Shown here one piece after another: positions 62,209 through 64,000 of a DNA stretch of 64,000 bases. The DNA is from Sinosporangium siamense. GTDB lineage: Bacteria; Actinomycetota; Actinomycetes; Streptosporangiales; Streptosporangiaceae. Position 1 is the stretch's first letter; every line of letters begins with the position of its first letter. A model generated the notes under the pieces. The model made no database searches and was not told the DNA's origin. It saw nothing but the letters and a program-made list of their open reading frames with translations. Location of the stretch: the NCBI RefSeq assembly GCF_016863435.1, contig NZ_BOOW01000035.1, positions 1-64,000 on the forward strand, read 5' to 3'. The position numbers were made by a program, and so were the translations under genes.

Positions 62209-63272
62209 CGCACACCCGCCGGGCGCGTGACGTCGATGTCGTAGCCGAAGGCGCGGGGGCCTGCCACTTCGAGTCCCTCCGGGGAGTGCCAGACGTCGTC
62301 ACAGGGGAGCAGGACGACGGCCACCCGCTGCCCGAACTGCAACTCCTCGGTGGCGACGGCCTCGGCGGTCGTGTCGTCCAGCAGGCAGATGACGGTGGGG
62401 GTGGTCGCGACGACCTGGCCGTCCTCGATGGCGACGAGGTTCTCGTTCTGGAACTCGACGCGGATCATGCGGCCCCTGTCGTCGCCCGTGCCGTGCACGA
62501 TGGCCGACCCGCGGGCGAATCCGCCCTGCGTCACCCGGACCACGTCGGCGATCTTGCCTCGGGCCAGGACGACGACGCCCGGTTTCTCGCTCAGCGCGCC
62601 GAAGGGGTCGGTGCGGTGGCGGACGAGCAGTTCGCCGAGGGAGAGCGCGTGGGAGACCGAGCCGGTGACGGCGGCGCGCCTGGCCTGCTTCGCGTCCATG
62701 GTGAACATCGCCGCGCACGCACGCCCGCCGAAGGCCACCGCGGTCGAACGGCAGAGCCTCTCGGCCCAGTGGGTGGTGATTTCCCCGCCCAGGGTCACCA
62801 CGTTGTGCCGCTCGTCGGTCAGCACGACCGGCGCCACCGGCACTCCGGTGACGTGCATCGACATCTGGAGCAGCTGGGGAAAGGCCCTTCCCGCGCCGTC
62901 GGCGTCCACCACCGGCAGCCCGCGGCGCACCGCCCAGATCAGCGGGAAGAGTCCGTTGGAGCCGCCGATCTCCACGCACATCAGCGCGGCCACGGCGCGG
63001 CCGGTCAGCTCCTGGACCGCCGCCACGAGCCGGTCGCCCTCGTCCCGCGCGGGCACCTTCTCCAGGGAGACGGTGGGGGCTCCGAGCAGGCCGCACGGCA
63101 TCAGGAAGTCGTCGTCGGCGAGGTCGCCGAGGCCGGCCACCTCGATCGGGCCGTGCTCGCGGATCGCCTCACGCGCCATGAGCACGGCCGTCCTGGTCTC
63201 TCCGCCTCCGCCGCCCCCCAGCAGGCCGCACCCGAGGGCGTAGGCTTCGAGGTTTTCCTCATCGATCTGCAC
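62205..63272 (-). CDS. DUF917 (S-methyl-thiohydantoin desulfurase-like) protein
   Basis: A 355-residue DUF917 protein. The N-terminal phrase LGCGLLGGGGGGETRTA (approximately residues 13-28), MCVEIGGSNGLFPLI and PVVDADGAGRAFP are hallmarks. The family was, as I recall, renamed after a desulfurase acting on a thiohydantoin intermediate of ergothioneine breakdown, and it is repeatedly found beside HyuA genes. The start is GTG 63272 (VQIDEENLEAYALG), the family-like N-terminus; no ribosome-binding site is evident. First gene of the leftward operon, divergent from the PucR-type regulator. Confidence 0.85.
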   Translation of the reverse strand: MQIDEENLEAYALGCGLLGGGGGGETRTAVLMAREAIREHGPIEVAGLGDLADDDFLMPCGLLGAPTVSLEKVPARDEGDRLVAAVQELTGRAVAALMCVEIGGSNGLFPLIWAVRRGLPVVDADGAGRAFPQLLQMSMHVTGVPVAPVVLTDERHNVVTLGGEITTHWAERLCRSTAVAFGGRACAAMFTMDAKQARRAAVTGSVSHALSLGELLVRHRTDPFGALSEKPGVVVLARGKIADVVRVTQGGFARGSAIVHGTGDDRGRMIRVEFQNENLVAIEDGQVVATTPTVICLLDDTTAEAVATEELQFGQRVAVVLLPCDDVWHSPEGLEVAGPRAFGYDIDVTRPAGVR

Positions 63273-63362
63273 AGCTCGCAGTCTTGCCAACCGCCGATCG
63301 GCTTTCCATGTACCGAACATACAAATGCGGAGGCATCGCCGTACTCCTGGCACACTGCTGCC

Positions 63363-64000
63363 ATGGCATCCATCGCCGATCTGCTGCGGACGCCGTCCGG
63401 GCGATCACTCACGCACCTCGGCGGCCCCCTCGACACCCGCACTCTCCGGGCGCTGCACCTGGTCGAGGACGTCCGCGACGTCACCTCCCGGGCGCGCGAC
63501 GGGCTGGCGATGCTGCCGCCGCGGGCGTCGCGGTCGACCATGGTGATCGGCGACTACCAGCTCGACATTCTGCTGCGGCAGGCGGCGGCCCACGGGGTGC
63601 GCGGTGTGGCCATCGCTCAGGACTCCGCGCCGGCGTCCTCGACCGCCCTGGCGATCGCCGATCGTTATGCCGTCACGCTGCTGCACTACGACGATTCCGC
63701 GCCGGTCGGATCGCTTGTGCTCGGCCTCGCGCGGGAGATCGAGGGCGATGCGGACCGGGCGATGCAACGCCTGGTGACGGCGTCGGCCGCCGCCGCCGAG
63801 CTCGCCGCCCGCGGCGGCACCCCGGATGAGATCGTCGCCCTGATCGGCGACCTCGTCGGCGCCGGCCTCGCCCTGTCGCCCGCCGACCCGGCGCCGGCTC
63901 CCGGCGGTTTCCCGGCTCCGGTCGTCACCGCGGCGGGCGGCGCCACCGCCACGCCCGCGGCCGCGCTCGCCGCCGCCCTCGCCCAGGCGACCGTGCGCGA
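63363..64000 (+). CDS. PucR-type transcriptional regulator, truncated by window edge
   Basis: The frame from ATG 63363 is open to the window end (212 residues visible). It begins ASIADLLRTPSGRSLTHLGG and contains a PucR-like N-terminal ligand-binding region (MVIGDYQLDILLRQAAAHGV, followed by alternating strands and helices). The C-terminal helix-turn-helix expected for the family would lie beyond the edge. PucR proteins regulate purine, allantoin or amino-acid catabolism. Its divergent position, 90 bp from the DUF917 operon, suggests that it controls that operon. Confidence 0.72.
   Translation, partial: MASIADLLRTPSGRSLTHLGGPLDTRTLRALHLVEDVRDVTSRARDGLAMLPPRASRSTMVIGDYQLDILLRQAAAHGVRGVAIAQDSAPASSTALAIADRYAVTLLHYDDSAPVGSLVLGLAREIEGDADRAMQRLVTASAAAAELAARGGTPDEIVALIGDLVGAGLALSPADPAPAPGGFPAPVVTAAGGATATPAAALAAALAQATVR

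Overview
The window is very GC-rich chromosomal DNA of a high-GC actinomycete. The gene orders ruvC-ruvA-ruvB-yajC-secD-secF-apt-relA, argCJBDFRH and DUF948/DUF6167-alaS-ruvX-mltG-aroE, the 28-bp type I-E CRISPR repeat and the frequent leaderless promoters fit a Streptosporangiales-type organism, but the species cannot be named from sequence alone. Nearly everything is core housekeeping DNA; no prophage, insertion sequence or integrase was seen.

Layout. 1-564: promoter and leader of what looks like a leftward rRNA operon whose rRNA genes lie outside the window. 565-10380: leftward arginine operon argC-J-B-D-F-R-H followed by a DNA-3-methyladenine glycosylase, a small rightward PH-domain membrane protein, and tyrS. 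A canonical promoter overlapping ARG-box half-sites precedes argC. 10500-16760: a decayed acyl-CoA synthetase, an MFS exporter, trpM-trpB-trpA, a MarR-SDR pair under a perfect 33-bp palindrome, and a Uma2-family protein. 16818-25180: leftward pheS-pheT, a soluble PAS histidine kinase, a SpoU methyltransferase, and infC-rpmI-rplT with an ATC start codon on infC. 25322-35200: leftward alaS-ruvX-mltG-aroE, a degenerate 22-bp repeat field, DUF948 and DUF6167 genes, an orphan CRISPR array, rarA and a DUF2231 membrane protein. 35000-45813: a tricorn-like protease with gene debris at its 3' end, two lipoprotein-less cyclophilin-type isomerases sharing a promoter block, hisS-aspS with a metallo-beta-lactamase-fold hydrolase, and a DUF349 protein. 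46267-56663: the leftward ruvCAB-yajC-secDF-apt-relA cluster, unusually interrupted by several families of tandem repeats. 57221-64000: an Eis-like acetyltransferase, then a leftward operon (DUF917, HyuA-type hydantoinase, M14-like/GATase-like fusion) divergent from a PucR-type regulator cut by the window edge.

The most promising unexplained system is the last one. The DUF917 and HyuA families act on hydantoin-like rings, and here they are translationally coupled (4-nt overlaps) to a carboxypeptidase-like protein that has lost one zinc ligand and carries a glutamine-amidotransferase-like domain without its nucleophilic cysteine. Other points worth attention are the repeat expansions, one seeded from the 3' end of ruvA, and the fossil gene fragments beside the tricorn protease and mltG genes.
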